Shown here in pieces: positions 44,708 to 56,940 of a DNA stretch of 64,000 nt. Under the pieces are notes generated by a model. The model saw nothing but the letters and a program-made list of their open reading frames with translations. It was not told the origin of the DNA and searched no databases. Position 1 is the first letter of the stretch. Every line of letters begins with the position of its first letter. The translations under genes and the position numbers were made by a program. The stretch lies in assembly GCA_014653585.1 (NCBI GenBank), contig JACWEH010000003.1:1-64000 (forward strand). Reading direction: 5' to 3'. The stretch is from Pelagibacterales bacterium SAG-MED38. Lineage in GTDB: Bacteria; Pseudomonadota; Alphaproteobacteria; Pelagibacterales; Pelagibacteraceae.

Positions 44708-45959
44708 TAATGAATCTTATTCATTCTAGCTTTTTTTCCAAGTTCTTCTTCTATACGTAATAATTGATTATATTTAGCAACCCTCTCTGATCTAGCTAAA
44801 GATCCTGTTTTTATTTGATTAGAATTAGTACCAACAGCAAGGTCAGCAATAAATGTGTCTTCACTATCGCCAGATCTATGAGAAATAATTGTTTTAAATC
44901 CTATAGTTTGAGCAAATCTGATTACATCTAAGGTCTCTGAAACAGTACCGATTTGATTTAGTTTAATTAAAATTGCATTAGATGATAAGTTTAAAAATCC
45001 TTTCTTAAGTCGCTCAAGATTAGTGACATAAAGATCATCACCTACAATCTGGACTTTTTGATGAGATTTCATTAACTTGCTCCACGATATCCAATCATTT
45101 TCTGCAAAGGGATCTTCAATTGATTTAATCTTATATTTATTAATCATTTTTTTATATTTTTGAATAGATTTTTCGACAGAAATGTAGCTTTTAGAATGAA
45201 TAGAATACTTATTTTTTTTATATAACTCATTCGCAGCTACGTCCAAACAAATTGAAACATCTTTACCATTTATAAAGCTTGATTTTCTTATAGCTGAAAC
45301 AATTAAATCCAAAGCTTGATTGTTGTTATTAATCATTGGTGCAAATCCACCCTCATCTCCAACAGATGTAGATAATCCTTTATTCTTTAAAATTTTACTT
45401 AAATTTTTAATCACTAAAAAACAAATCCTCATCGCATCAGAAAAATTTCTCGCACAATCTGGTCTGATCATAAATTCTTGAATTCTTAAACCATTATTGG
45501 CATGTGCCCCACCGTTAACTATGTTCATAAGTGGAAATGGTAGCTTAAAATTATTTTTTATTAAGAAAGTTTTATATAATGGTTGTTTCTTCATTTTTGC
45601 TGAAAGTTTTTTTGCTGCCATTGATACTGCTAATATAGAATTTGCTCCTAACTTTGTTTTTTGTCTAGTTCCATCTAAATTAATCATAATAGAGTCTATT
45701 CTCTCTTGATTGTGTATACTTTGTCCCTTAAGTTTATTTGAAATTTTAGCATTGACCAAACTAATTGCATTAAGAACACTTTTTCCTAAGTATCTTTTAT
45801 TGTTTCTATCTCTTTTTTCAAAAGCTTCGAAGGTTCCTGTCGATGCTCCTGAGGGACAAATTGCTGTTGCACTTTGATTTTTGACAAAAACTTCAGCTTC
45901 AATTGTTGGATTGCCTCTACTATCAAAAACTTGTCGGGCTTTTACTTTTGTAATTTTAC

Positions 45960-45963
<4 letters not shown>
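44707..45963 (-). CDS. eno: Enolase
   Basis: Interconverts 2-phosphoglycerate and phosphoenolpyruvate. The 418 residues carry [17 protein letters not shown] at the start, [15 protein letters not shown], the catalytic Glu region [15 protein letters not shown], metal ligands in [19 protein letters not shown] and VGDDLYVTN, and the final [35 protein letters not shown]. It overlaps kdsA by 4 bp and shares one base with ftsB. Confidence 0.98.
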
Positions 45964-48409
<2,446 letters not shown>

Positions 48410-48440
48410 TTATAGCTAATAAAAAAGTAAATGAAAAGTA

Positions 48441-48734
48441 TTAATTATTATTTTCTGGGATTGTGGGTGTGTCTTCCTCAACTTGATCTAAAACCGAGCT
48501 TGAGGGTGTTAAATCACCTCTAGATACAATAGTTAAAGCTAGACTGCATATAATAAATAGAGTTGCAACAACGCCAGTTGCTTTTGTCATAAAATTTCCT
48601 GCTGTCTTTGAAAACATCATGTTTTCCTGAGAAACTCCAATTCCAAGTGCTCCACCCTCAGACTTTTGCATCAAAACCAATAAAACTAAAATTAAAGCAA
48701 GAATGATATTCAGTACTAACAATATATTTTCCAT
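48441..48734 (-). CDS. secG: Preprotein translocase subunit SecG
   Basis: Small membrane subunit of the SecYEG channel, 97 residues, with two membrane helices (about residues 2-21 and 50-70) and the conserved connecting loop LMQKSEGGALGIGVSQENMMFSKTAGNFMTKATG. The C-terminal tail is acidic. It lies 5 bp after tpiA, the usual order in proteobacteria. Confidence 0.94.
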   Translation of the reverse strand: MENILLVLNIILALILVLLVLMQKSEGGALGIGVSQENMMFSKTAGNFMTKATGVVATLFIICSLALTIVSRGDLTPSSSVLDQVEEDTPTIPENNN

Positions 48735-48739
48735 GGAGG

Positions 48740-49477
48740 TTAATTATATGTTTTTTTGATTATATCAATGAATTTTTTAGGATCTTGAGAGGCTCCTCCT
48801 ATAAGAAATCCATCGATATTTTTTATTAATTTTAATTCATTTATATTTTTTGGATTTACTGAACCACCATATAAAACTTTGATATTTCTAACTTTTTTTT
48901 TTATAAAATTAATAGTACTGAATAGGTCATCTAGTTTAGGTATTATACCTGTCCCAATTGACCACACAGGCTCATAAGCAATTATAATATTTTGTTTTTT
49001 ATTAACTTTTTGTAAACACAAAGCAATTTGCTTTGATAAAATTTTTTTGGTAATTTTTTTTCTTTTTTGACCTAAGGTTTCACCAATACAAAAAATAACT
49101 TTTAAACCTGATTTGGTGGCTGCTTTAATCTTATTATTAATTAATTTATCTGTTTCACCAGACTCACGATTTTCTGAATGACCTAAAATAACATACTTGG
49201 CTCCAACATTCTTTAACATCATAGGATTTATGGAACCGGTTGAAGCACCATAAGTAAGGCTTTCATTGCAATTTTGGGCACCAATTTGAATTTTAGAATT
49301 TATAACTTTTTTAAACATTGGATTAATCAATGTACTTGGTGGGCAATAAATAATTTTAGTTTTATTTGACTTTTTAAATATTTTTAAAAATTTGATTACT
49401 TTATTAAGTGAATTTAATGTGCTTAATCCGCCAAACATTTTCCAATTAGCAATAAAATACATATATTTATTTGTCAT
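48740..49477 (-). CDS. tpiA: Triosephosphate isomerase
   Basis: Glycolytic and gluconeogenic TIM-barrel enzyme of 245 residues. The N-terminal FIANWKMFGG has the catalytic Lys, VILGHSENRESGETD the electrophilic His, IIAYEPVWSIGTG the catalytic Glu, and VLYGGSVNPKN plus GFLIGGASQDPKKF close the barrel. It is first in the tpiA-secG-pyrG-kdsA-eno-ftsB-lipA-coq10 run and divergent from ppiD with 56 bp between. Confidence 0.97.
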   Translation of the reverse strand: MTNKYMYFIANWKMFGGLSTLNSLNKVIKFLKIFKKSNKTKIIYCPPSTLINPMFKKVINSKIQIGAQNCNESLTYGASTGSINPMMLKNVGAKYVILGHSENRESGETDKLINNKIKAATKSGLKVIFCIGETLGQKRKKITKKILSKQIALCLQKVNKKQNIIIAYEPVWSIGTGIIPKLDDLFSTINFIKKKVRNIKVLYGGSVNPKNINELKLIKNIDGFLIGGASQDPKKFIDIIKKTYN

Positions 49478-49533
49478 CTACCAAAATTTAATCTATAGGT
49501 TTGCTTTTTATAGATCAATAAATTTATATAGTA

Positions 49534-50949
49534 ATGATAGGTACTTTTAGAAATTTTGCTAAAACAAAGTTTGCCGGAATATTGGTGTTTATAATGATTA
49601 TACCTTTTGTGTTTTGGGGTATGGGAAGTATGTTTAGTAGTGGAAACACAAATACAATTGCGAAAATAAATGAGTCAAATATTTCTACAGAGGAATTTAT
49701 TGATTACTTAAATAATTCTGGGATTCCTCAAAATACAATAAGAGAAAATTTAAATGATAATATTATTGAAGAAATATTATCTACAGTTGTTTCAGCTAAA
49801 ATTTTAGATTTAGAAATTGAGGAATACAATTTGATTATTTCAAAAGAGACGCTTCTCAAATTGGTAAAAAAAAATAAAAATTTCTTAGATGAACAAGGAA
49901 ATTTTCAAAGAATTAAATATGAGAAATTTTTACTTGAAAATAATCAAACAGCACCTCAGTTTGAATTACGTCTAAAAAAGCGTGAATTACAAAAAAACTT
50001 ATTCAGTTTTGTGGGTGCTGGAACTGTTACTCCAAAATTTTTAATAAAGAAACTTTATGAGGAAGAAAATAGAAAATTAGAAATAGATTATATAAATTTA
50101 AATACATTTTATAAAAAGAAAGATAGTTTCACAGATAATGATATAAAAAAGTTTTTAGATGAAAATAAAGATAATTTAAAAGTAGAATATATTGATTTTA
50201 ATTATTCTATAATAAATCCTAAAAATTTAGTTGGTGTAGATGAATTTAATCAAGCTTTTTTTGATAAAATTGATCAAATAGAAATTGATATTTCAAATGA
50301 ACTTCCTTTTGAAACAATTGTTACAAACTTTAATTTAAAGTCTAAAAAAATTAAAGATTTTAGATTCACTTCCGATAAGAATGATATAGAAAAAAAGATA
50401 TTTGAAGCACGAAATAATGAGTTTGATATTATTGAATTTCAAGATGATTATATTCTTTACAAAATAATAAAATCAGAACAACGTTCTCCTAATTTAGATG
50501 ATCTAGTTTTAAAAGAAGAGATTAAAGGACTAATATATGAAAGAGAAAAGTATGAATATAATAAAGATTTAATAAAAAAAATTGATGAAAAAAATTTTAA
50601 TAACAAAAATTTTATAAAAATGGGAAACAATAAAATTGAAAATTTATTATTAAATTCTATCAAAGATGATAAAAAATTTGATATTAAAGCTGTAGAACTT
50701 ATGTATTCATTACCTGTAAATTCTTTTACACTTATAAATGATGAGATAAGCAACATTTATTTGGCTAAAATAAAGAACTTTCAAAATGAGACAATGGAAA
50801 ATAATGACAAAATAAACGAATATACATACAAACAAAATTCAAATTTAAAAAATAATATGTTAAAATCTTACGATTTATATCTCAACAGCAGATATGATGT
50901 TACATTAAATCAAAAAACAATAGAACGAGTTAAAAATTTCTTTCAATGA
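49534..50949 (+). CDS. ppiD: PpiD/SurA-N periplasmic chaperone lacking an evident parvulin domain
   Basis: Membrane-anchored periplasmic folding factor, 471 residues. The start MIGTFRNFAKTKFAGILVFIMIIPFVFWGMGSMFS (one membrane helix at about 14-34) is typical of PpiD, followed by the SurA-like chaperone domain (about residues 45-185). Family members usually have about 620 residues with a central PPIC rotamase domain; no parvulin core with the usual VRHILV-type strand can be found here and the protein is some 150 residues shorter. A remaining C-terminal segment (about 290-350) resembles the second, degenerate repeat. It overlaps trpE by 4 bp, in the common alphaproteobacterial order. Confidence 0.8.
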   Translation: MIGTFRNFAKTKFAGILVFIMIIPFVFWGMGSMFSSGNTNTIAKINESNISTEEFIDYLNNSGIPQNTIRENLNDNIIEEILSTVVSAKILDLEIEEYNLIISKETLLKLVKKNKNFLDEQGNFQRIKYEKFLLENNQTAPQFELRLKKRELQKNLFSFVGAGTVTPKFLIKKLYEEENRKLEIDYINLNTFYKKKDSFTDNDIKKFLDENKDNLKVEYIDFNYSIINPKNLVGVDEFNQAFFDKIDQIEIDISNELPFETIVTNFNLKSKKIKDFRFTSDKNDIEKKIFEARNNEFDIIEFQDDYILYKIIKSEQRSPNLDDLVLKEEIKGLIYEREKYEYNKDLIKKIDEKNFNNKNFIKMGNNKIENLLLNSIKDDKKFDIKAVELMYSLPVNSFTLINDEISNIYLAKIKNFQNETMENNDKINEYTYKQNSNLKNNMLKSYDLYLNSRYDVTLNQKTIERVKNFFQ

Positions 50950-52406
50950 ACCTAAATCGAAGCTTCAAAGATTTTAAGTTTCGACACAGAAGCAATAAAA
51001 ATCAAATCATATATACTTCAAAAAAAATTAAAGAAGATGAAGAAATTTTAAATTTAATAGATAATTTTTTAAATGAAAAAAATAGCTTTATATTTGAGTC
51101 AGTAGAGAAAGGTAAGATCAAAGGAAGATATACTATATTTGGTAAAAATCCTGATAGGATATGGGAATTTAGAAATAAAGATTCTTATTTAATTCAAAAC
51201 GATAAGAAAATTAAACTTAAAGATAAACCTGAAAACCTGATTGAGAAAATAATTGAGGAATTTAAATTTGAAACTCCTAAAAAATTACCAAACCTTTGTT
51301 CTTTAATTTCAGGATATTTCTCTTATGATTCTATAAGATATATAGAGAAAATTCCGAATAATTGTAAGGATGATCTGAATATACCTGATGTAAGACTTCT
51401 GCGACCGAGAACACTTATAATTCACGATAATTTAAAAAAAGAGATATTCTTTATTACAAATATATACAAAGACGAAAAAATTAGAGACTATCAAAAAAAA
51501 TATGACGAGATAAGATCAGATCTTTATAGATTGCTAATTCAATCATCAATTAAAAATATAGATAATAGAAAACAATTAAAATCAAATAATATTAAAGTTA
51601 AATCAAATACTTCCAAAAATAAATTCTTAAAGATGGTCAATAAAGCAAAAAAATATATAAAATTGGGAGATATATTTCAGGTAGTTTTAAGTCAAAGATT
51701 TGAAGCTAAGTTAACAAAAAAACCAATTGATATTTATAAAAAACTTAGAGTGACTAATCCATCGCCTTTTATGTTTTTTTTCAATTTCAGTGACTTCCAA
51801 ATTATTGGTGCAAGCCCAGAAATACTAGTGAGACTAAGGGATAATAAAATTACTGTAAGACCAATTGCTGGGACAAGACCAAGGGGCAAAACATTAAAGG
51901 AGGATCGTTTTTATGAAAAAGATCTTCTTAATGATAAAAAGGAGCTTTCAGAGCATTTAATGTTATTAGATTTAGGAAGAAATGACGCTGGTAAAGTTTC
52001 AAAAATTAATACGGTAAAAGTGACTGAGAGTTTTATTATTGAGAGATATTCACATGTGATGCACATAGTATCAAATGTCATCGGTGATTATAATAAGAAA
52101 TTTTCAAAGTTTAAATCACTTCTGGCTGGTTTCCCTGCAGGAACTGTTTCTGGGGCACCAAAAATTAGAGCTATGGAAATAATTGATGAATTAGAAACAA
52201 CTAAAAGAAAAGTTTATGCTGGTGGTATTGGTTATTTTTCAGCAAATGGAGAATTTGATACATGTATAGCTTTAAGAACAGCTGTTGCTAAAAAAGATAA
52301 ATTTTATGTTCAAGCTGGCGCTGGAATTGTTGCTGATAGCAAACCTTTAAAAGAGTATGAAGAAACTGTAAATAAGGCAAAAGCTTTAATTAATGCTTTA
52401 AAATGA
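50946..52406 (+). CDS. trpE: Anthranilate synthase component I
   Basis: Chorismate-using subunit that makes anthranilate with TrpG, 486 residues. The C-terminal chorismate-binding domain shows GDIFQVVLSQRFEA, NPSPFMFFFNF, GASPEILVRLRDNKITVRPIAGTRPRG, the LLDLGRNDAGKVS block and SGAPKIRAMEIIDELE. The N-terminal regulatory domain is present, so tryptophan feedback is likely. Overlaps of 4 bp join it to ppiD and trpG. No leader-peptide attenuator is possible because the start is inside ppiD. Confidence 0.96.
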   Translation: MNLNRSFKDFKFRHRSNKNQIIYTSKKIKEDEEILNLIDNFLNEKNSFIFESVEKGKIKGRYTIFGKNPDRIWEFRNKDSYLIQNDKKIKLKDKPENLIEKIIEEFKFETPKKLPNLCSLISGYFSYDSIRYIEKIPNNCKDDLNIPDVRLLRPRTLIIHDNLKKEIFFITNIYKDEKIRDYQKKYDEIRSDLYRLLIQSSIKNIDNRKQLKSNNIKVKSNTSKNKFLKMVNKAKKYIKLGDIFQVVLSQRFEAKLTKKPIDIYKKLRVTNPSPFMFFFNFSDFQIIGASPEILVRLRDNKITVRPIAGTRPRGKTLKEDRFYEKDLLNDKKELSEHLMLLDLGRNDAGKVSKINTVKVTESFIIERYSHVMHIVSNVIGDYNKKFSKFKSLLAGFPAGTVSGAPKIRAMEIIDELETTKRKVYAGGIGYFSANGEFDTCIALRTAVAKKDKFYVQAGAGIVADSKPLKEYEETVNKAKALINALK

Positions 52407-52972
52407 AAAAAATAATTCTTATAGATAATTACGATAGTTTTACTTTTAATCTTTATCATTACCTATCTTCATTAAAAGTAAATGTAGATGTAATTAGAAA
52501 CGATCAAATTACATCCAATAAGATATTAAAAAAAAAATATAATAAAATCGTAATCTCACCAGGCCCAGGTAATCCTAATCAATCGGGCAATTGTTTAAAA
52601 ATAGTAAAATCTTTATATAAAAAAATACCAATTCTTGGTGTTTGTCTTGGTCATCAAATTATAGGACAGGTATTTGGTTCCAAAATTGTTCAAGCCAAAA
52701 AACTAATGCATGGTAAAACAAGTAAAATTATCTCAAAAAAAGTAGGGATTTTAAAAAATCTTCCAAAATCATTTGAAGCTACAAGGTATCACAGTTTAAT
52801 AATTGATAAAAAATCACTATCAAAAGATCTTGATATCACAGCCGAGAGTAAAGATGGTTTAGTTATGGGTGTTCAACATAAAAAATATGATGTTCATGGA
52901 GTGCAATTTCACCCCGAAAGTATTAAAACTAAATTAGGTATTAAAATTTTAAAAAATTTTATTAGAATTTAA
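52403..52972 (+). CDS. trpG: Anthranilate synthase component II (glutamine amidotransferase)
   Basis: Class I amidotransferase of 189 residues that supplies ammonia to TrpE. IDNYDSFTFNLYHYL is the start motif, VISPGPGNPNQSG the oxyanion strand, GVCLGHQIIGQ the nucleophile Cys, and VQFHPESIKT the His-Glu pair. It may also serve para-aminobenzoate synthesis, as in other bacteria with a single amidotransferase. It lies between trpE (4-bp overlap) and trpD (5-bp gap). Confidence 0.95.
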   Translation: MKKIILIDNYDSFTFNLYHYLSSLKVNVDVIRNDQITSNKILKKKYNKIVISPGPGNPNQSGNCLKIVKSLYKKIPILGVCLGHQIIGQVFGSKIVQAKKLMHGKTSKIISKKVGILKNLPKSFEATRYHSLIIDKKSLSKDLDITAESKDGLVMGVQHKKYDVHGVQFHPESIKTKLGIKILKNFIRI

Positions 52973-52977
52973 GATCA

Positions 52978-53970
52978 ATGAAAGAATTCATAGATAAAAT
53001 TAAAAATAAAGAAGACCTCTCTTTTGAAGAAAGTAAGGCAGCTTTTGAATTATTAATGGAAGGCAAAGCTGAAGACCAAGAAATATTTGATTTTTTAACA
53101 CATTTATCAGTTAAAGGTGAAGCTTCCGGGGAAATAGCCGGCGGGGTTTTTGTGCTTAGAAATAAATCCAAAAGGGTAAATGTGGAAAATTGTGTTGATA
53201 CATGTGGCACTGGTGGAGATGGTATGAATACGCTTAATATATCAACAGCCGCTGCGTTGTTGCTTGCAAGCATGGGTGTTAAAGTAGCTAAACATGGTAA
53301 TAAAGCAGTATCTTCTAAATGTGGATCCGGTGATGTATTAGAGGCTTTGAATATAAAAATAAGTCTGGAACCAAAAGAAATCGAAGATCAAATAGATAAA
53401 AATAATTTTGGTTTCATGTTTGCTCCTAATTATCATTCTGCTATGAAGTTTGTTGGTCCAACCAGAAAAAAAATTGGAAAAAGAACAATATTTAATATGA
53501 TCGGACCGTTAAGCAGCCCTGCTTTAGTAAAAAGACAGGTAGTTGGGGTCTTTGATAAAAAACTTTTAAGAATATTTGCAAATGCTTTAGATAGCTTAGA
53601 AATTAAATTTGCATGGATTGTAAATAGCGAAGATGGCTTAGATGAAATTTCGCCATATGCTAAAACAAATGTTATTCAATTAAAAGATAATAAAATTTCT
53701 GAAATTATTATTGATCCAAAAGAATTAAAAATTAATGCAGATAAATTTAAAAATCTTGTTGGAGATGATGCAAAATTCAATGCAGAAAAAATGATTAATA
53801 TATTTAAAGGTGAGGATAACGATTTTTCTAAAGCAGTATGTCTAAATGCTGCAGCTGGATTAATTGTAAATGAAAATCATGAAGATTTTACAGAAGCGTA
53901 TAAAAATGCAAGAGAGCATATTTTATCAAATAAAGTTATCAAACATTTAGAAAAAATTCAAAATGCCTGA
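52978..53970 (+). CDS. trpD: Anthranilate phosphoribosyltransferase
   Basis: Second step of the tryptophan branch, 330 residues. The PRPP-binding loop is DTCGTGGDGMNTLNISTAAAL near residue 78; KHGNKAVSSKCGSGDVLEAL, FMFAPNYHSAMK, GKRTIFNMIGPLSSPA and EDGLDEISP are further family blocks. It overlaps trpC by 8 bp. Confidence 0.97.
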   Translation: MKEFIDKIKNKEDLSFEESKAAFELLMEGKAEDQEIFDFLTHLSVKGEASGEIAGGVFVLRNKSKRVNVENCVDTCGTGGDGMNTLNISTAAALLLASMGVKVAKHGNKAVSSKCGSGDVLEALNIKISLEPKEIEDQIDKNNFGFMFAPNYHSAMKFVGPTRKKIGKRTIFNMIGPLSSPALVKRQVVGVFDKKLLRIFANALDSLEIKFAWIVNSEDGLDEISPYAKTNVIQLKDNKISEIIIDPKELKINADKFKNLVGDDAKFNAEKMINIFKGEDNDFSKAVCLNAAAGLIVNENHEDFTEAYKNAREHILSNKVIKHLEKIQNA

Positions 53971-54754
53971 AAATGTTCTTGAAAAAATAATTAAAAAGAA
54001 AATAGTTAAAATAGAAGATACTAAAAAAAGTATTTCAATAGATTCATTAAATGAATTAATAGGGAAAAATAAAACTTTTATTAATTTTAAGGAAAATATT
54101 GAAAAAAATATTAAAGAAAATAAATTTTCTATTATTGCTGAGATCAAAAAAGCAAGTCCTTCTGCAGGTGTAATCATAGATGATTATGACCCTGTTAAAA
54201 TAGCTAGTATATATCATGATAATAAAGCCACTTGTTTATCGGTCTTGACTGAGGAAGATTTTTTTTTAGGAGATTTAATACATATAAGTCAAATTAAACA
54301 AAATATTAATTTACCAATTCTTTGTAAGGACTTTTTTGTAGATAAATTTCAAATTCCATTAGCAAAAAGTAATGGAGCAGATGCAATATTAATTATATTA
54401 GCTGGTGTAAGTGAAAGCCTTGCGAATGAGTTATATGAAGAAGCACTTAAATTTAATATGTCTGTGATAGTTGAGGTGCATACAGTTGAGGAAGCAAAAC
54501 AAGCTTTAAAATTTAAAGAAGCATTAATTGGTATCAATAATAGGAACTTAAAAACTCTTAAAACTGATATAAATACAACCTTTGATATTCACGATGTTTT
54601 AGTTAATCATAAAGGTCCTTTAATTTCTGAAAGCGGAATTAAGACAAAAGATGAACTACTAGAACTCTCAAATAAAACCTCTATTAAAACTTTTCTAATT
54701 GGTGAATCACTCTTAAAGAATTTAAAGAATAATTCTATTTTTTCTGTTCTTTAG
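53963..54754 (+). CDS. trpC: Indole-3-glycerol phosphate synthase
   Basis: Closes the indole ring in tryptophan synthesis, a TIM-barrel enzyme of 263 residues. IIAEIKKASPSAGVI has the catalytic Lys and phosphate loop, SVLTEEDFFLG, ILCKDFFVDKFQI, GINNRNLKTLKTD and LISESGIKTKDE follow in order. No TrpF fusion is present. It ends the ppiD-trpEGDC operon; lexA follows after an 88-bp gap that has the SOS box. In related genomes moaC and moeA usually lie between trpC and lexA. Confidence 0.96.
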   Translation: MPENVLEKIIKKKIVKIEDTKKSISIDSLNELIGKNKTFINFKENIEKNIKENKFSIIAEIKKASPSAGVIIDDYDPVKIASIYHDNKATCLSVLTEEDFFLGDLIHISQIKQNINLPILCKDFFVDKFQIPLAKSNGADAILIILAGVSESLANELYEEALKFNMSVIVEVHTVEEAKQALKFKEALIGINNRNLKTLKTDINTTFDIHDVLVNHKGPLISESGIKTKDELLELSNKTSIKTFLIGESLLKNLKNNSIFSVL

Positions 54755-54803
54755 TCAAATAGTTCGCTATTTTGTTAGCTTTTTTACTATTGTGAATTAA
54801 AGA

Positions 54804-54818
54804 GAACTTTTGTAGAAC
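54804..54818 (-). promoter_or_regulatory. SOS box (LexA operator) upstream of lexA
   Basis: The minus strand reads GTTCTACAAAAGTTC, that is GTTC-N7-GTTC, the direct-repeat LexA motif of alphaproteobacteria. It lies 24 bp upstream of the lexA ATG, where autorepression is expected. Confidence 0.85.
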
Positions 54819-54842
54819 AGATTCTGTACGATATTTGTTCTT

Positions 54843-55520
54843 ATGCTAACAAAAAAACAAAAAAACCTGCTTTTATTTATCAACAAGAAGTTGCGTAGTT
54901 CTGGTGTTTCTCCATCTTATGAAGAAATGAAAGCTTCATTAAACCTTAAATCTAAGTCAGGAATTCATAGACTTATAAGTGCATTAGAGGAAAGAGGTTT
55001 TATTAAACGACTTGCTCATAAAGCAAGAGCATTAGAAGTAATTAAATTGCCAGAAACAGCTTCTGCAAACGACATTTATAACAGTTTTTCACCGAGCGTT
55101 ATTAAAGGTGGTTTAGATGAGGAAAATTTATCTTCAGATGATGCAGAAGTGCCAGTTTTAGGAAAAATTGCTGCGGGGACACCTGTTGAAGCTATTCAAA
55201 ATGAGGTTTCAAGAATACCTTTGCCAAGTAATTTAGAGAAAAATGGAGATTATTTTGGTTTAAAAGTTCAAGGAGACTCGATGATTGAAGCAGGAATTCA
55301 TGAGGGTGATACAGTAATCATTAAAAGAACCGATACAGCTGATAATGGAAAAATTGTTGTTGCTCTAATTGATGAGCATGAAGCAATGTTAAAAAGAATT
55401 AGAAAAAAAGGAAAAGTTGTTGCTTTAGAAAGTGCCAACAAAAATTACGAAACTAAAATATTTGGTCCTGATAGAGTAAAAGTTCAGGGTGTATTAGTAT
55501 CTTTATATAGAAACTTCTAA
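54843..55520 (+). CDS. lexA: LexA repressor
   Basis: SOS repressor and self-cleaving serine peptidase, 225 residues. The N-terminal winged helix (about residues 1-67) has [37 protein letters not shown]. The C-terminal S24 peptidase domain shows the Ala-Gly cleavage site in [13 protein letters not shown], the catalytic Ser in [19 protein letters not shown] and the Lys in [11 protein letters not shown]. The GTTC-N7-GTTC box directly upstream indicates autoregulation. It is followed by gltX after 22 bp; in relatives comEC often lies between. Confidence 0.96.
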   Translation: MLTKKQKNLLLFINKKLRSSGVSPSYEEMKASLNLKSKSGIHRLISALEERGFIKRLAHKARALEVIKLPETASANDIYNSFSPSVIKGGLDEENLSSDDAEVPVLGKIAAGTPVEAIQNEVSRIPLPSNLEKNGDYFGLKVQGDSMIEAGIHEGDTVIIKRTDTADNGKIVVALIDEHEAMLKRIRKKGKVVALESANKNYETKIFGPDRVKVQGVLVSLYRNF

Positions 55521-55542
55521 AAAAATAGTCTAAACCATTTTA

Positions 55543-56940
55543 ATGAAAAAAGTAGCAACTAGATTTGCTCCCTCACCTACTGGTGCATTGCATATTGGTG
55601 GTGTTAGAACAGCTTTATTTAATTGGTTATACTCCAAAAATAATAATGGCAAATTTTATTTGAGGGTGGAAGACACAGATAAAGAGAGATCTAAAGATGA
55701 ATATAAAGAGCAAATAATACAATCACTAAAATGGATTGGTATCAATTATGATGGAGAAGAATATATTCAATCAGAGAAAGTAGACGATCATATAAAAGTT
55801 GTAAATGAGCTTCTTAAGAATGGTCATGCATATAAATGTTATTGTTCAAGTGAGGAAATAGAGGAACAAAAAAAAAGAGCTAGACAAAAAAAGATTCCCT
55901 ATATTTATGATAGAAAATGGAGAGACAAAAAAGAATCTGATGCTCCTAAAGATATTAATCCTGTCATTAGATTTAAAAGTCAGATTAATGGAACATCGGT
56001 ATTGAAAGATTTGGTTCAAGGTGATGTCGAAATAGAAAATAATACTATTGAAGATTTTATTATCTTAAGAAATGACGGGACTCCTACATATAATTTGTCA
56101 GCATCCGTAGACGATCACCAAATGAACATGACACATATTATTAGAGGTGATGATCATAAAATAAACACCTTCAAACAAATACAAATTTATCAAGCTATGA
56201 AATGGGAATTACCCTCATTTGCTCACATACCATTGATACATACAATAGAAGGAAAGAAACTATCAAAACGAGATCAGGCGTCTACATTAGATGATTATTC
56301 CAAAATAGGCATCATGCCAGATGCCCTTCGAAATTATCTTTTAAGACTAGGCTGGTCTTACAAAGATAAGGAAATATTTACATTAGAGGAAAGTATAAAA
56401 TTTTTTAATTTAGAAGGTATCGGTAAATCTCCCTCTAAACTTGATATGAGTAGAATTTTATCAATGAACGAACATTATATTAAGAACATTAATGAAAATG
56501 ATTTATTCACTCAATTAACTGAATATTGCAAATTACACAAAAGTGAAATTCAATCAGATAAAAAAGATAAGATTAAAAAATCTCTTACTTTCTTGAAAAA
56601 TAAAGCAAAAACGTTAGGGGATATATTTAATAATGGTCAATATATTATAAAAGATGAGGTCGATTTTAATAAGGATGATCTTAAATTGATTGATGATAAA
56701 GCAAGAAAAGTGATTTCTGATTTTAATGATCAATTTGAGAAAATAGACCTGCCTTCTAGAGAAATTTTAGAACCAATAGTAAATGAGCTTATAAAATCAC
56801 ATGACACAAATTTTAAGGGAGTTGGACAACCATTAAGAATTGCTTTAACAGGTTCAAAATTTGGACCTGGTATTTATGATATAATTTTATCCTTGGGAAA
56901 AGAAGAAGTTCAAAAACGATTAGGTGCTAAGATAGCTTGA
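55543..56940 (+). CDS. gltX: Glutamyl-tRNA synthetase
   Basis: Class I synthetase of 465 residues. TRFAPSPTGALHIGGVRTALFNWLYSK holds the HIGH motif, and EGKKLSKRDQASTL holds the KMSKS-equivalent. YKCYCSSEEIEEQKKRA marks the zinc-like insertion region without a full Cys set. The C-terminal anticodon domain is helical. Whether it is discriminating or also charges tRNA-Gln (with GatCAB) is not visible here. Its 3' end overlaps the lpxB 3' end on the other strand by 21 bp. Confidence 0.96.
   Translation: MKKVATRFAPSPTGALHIGGVRTALFNWLYSKNNNGKFYLRVEDTDKERSKDEYKEQIIQSLKWIGINYDGEEYIQSEKVDDHIKVVNELLKNGHAYKCYCSSEEIEEQKKRARQKKIPYIYDRKWRDKKESDAPKDINPVIRFKSQINGTSVLKDLVQGDVEIENNTIEDFIILRNDGTPTYNLSASVDDHQMNMTHIIRGDDHKINTFKQIQIYQAMKWELPSFAHIPLIHTIEGKKLSKRDQASTLDDYSKIGIMPDALRNYLLRLGWSYKDKEIFTLEESIKFFNLEGIGKSPSKLDMSRILSMNEHYIKNINENDLFTQLTEYCKLHKSEIQSDKKDKIKKSLTFLKNKAKTLGDIFNNGQYIIKDEVDFNKDDLKLIDDKARKVISDFNDQFEKIDLPSREILEPIVNELIKSHDTNFKGVGQPLRIALTGSKFGPGIYDIILSLGKEEVQKRLGAKIA

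Noticed and set aside
49478..50946. Possible tryptophan attenuator leader before trpE
   Set aside because: trpE overlaps ppiD by 4 bp, so there is no leader region, and no Trp-rich short reading frame was found.
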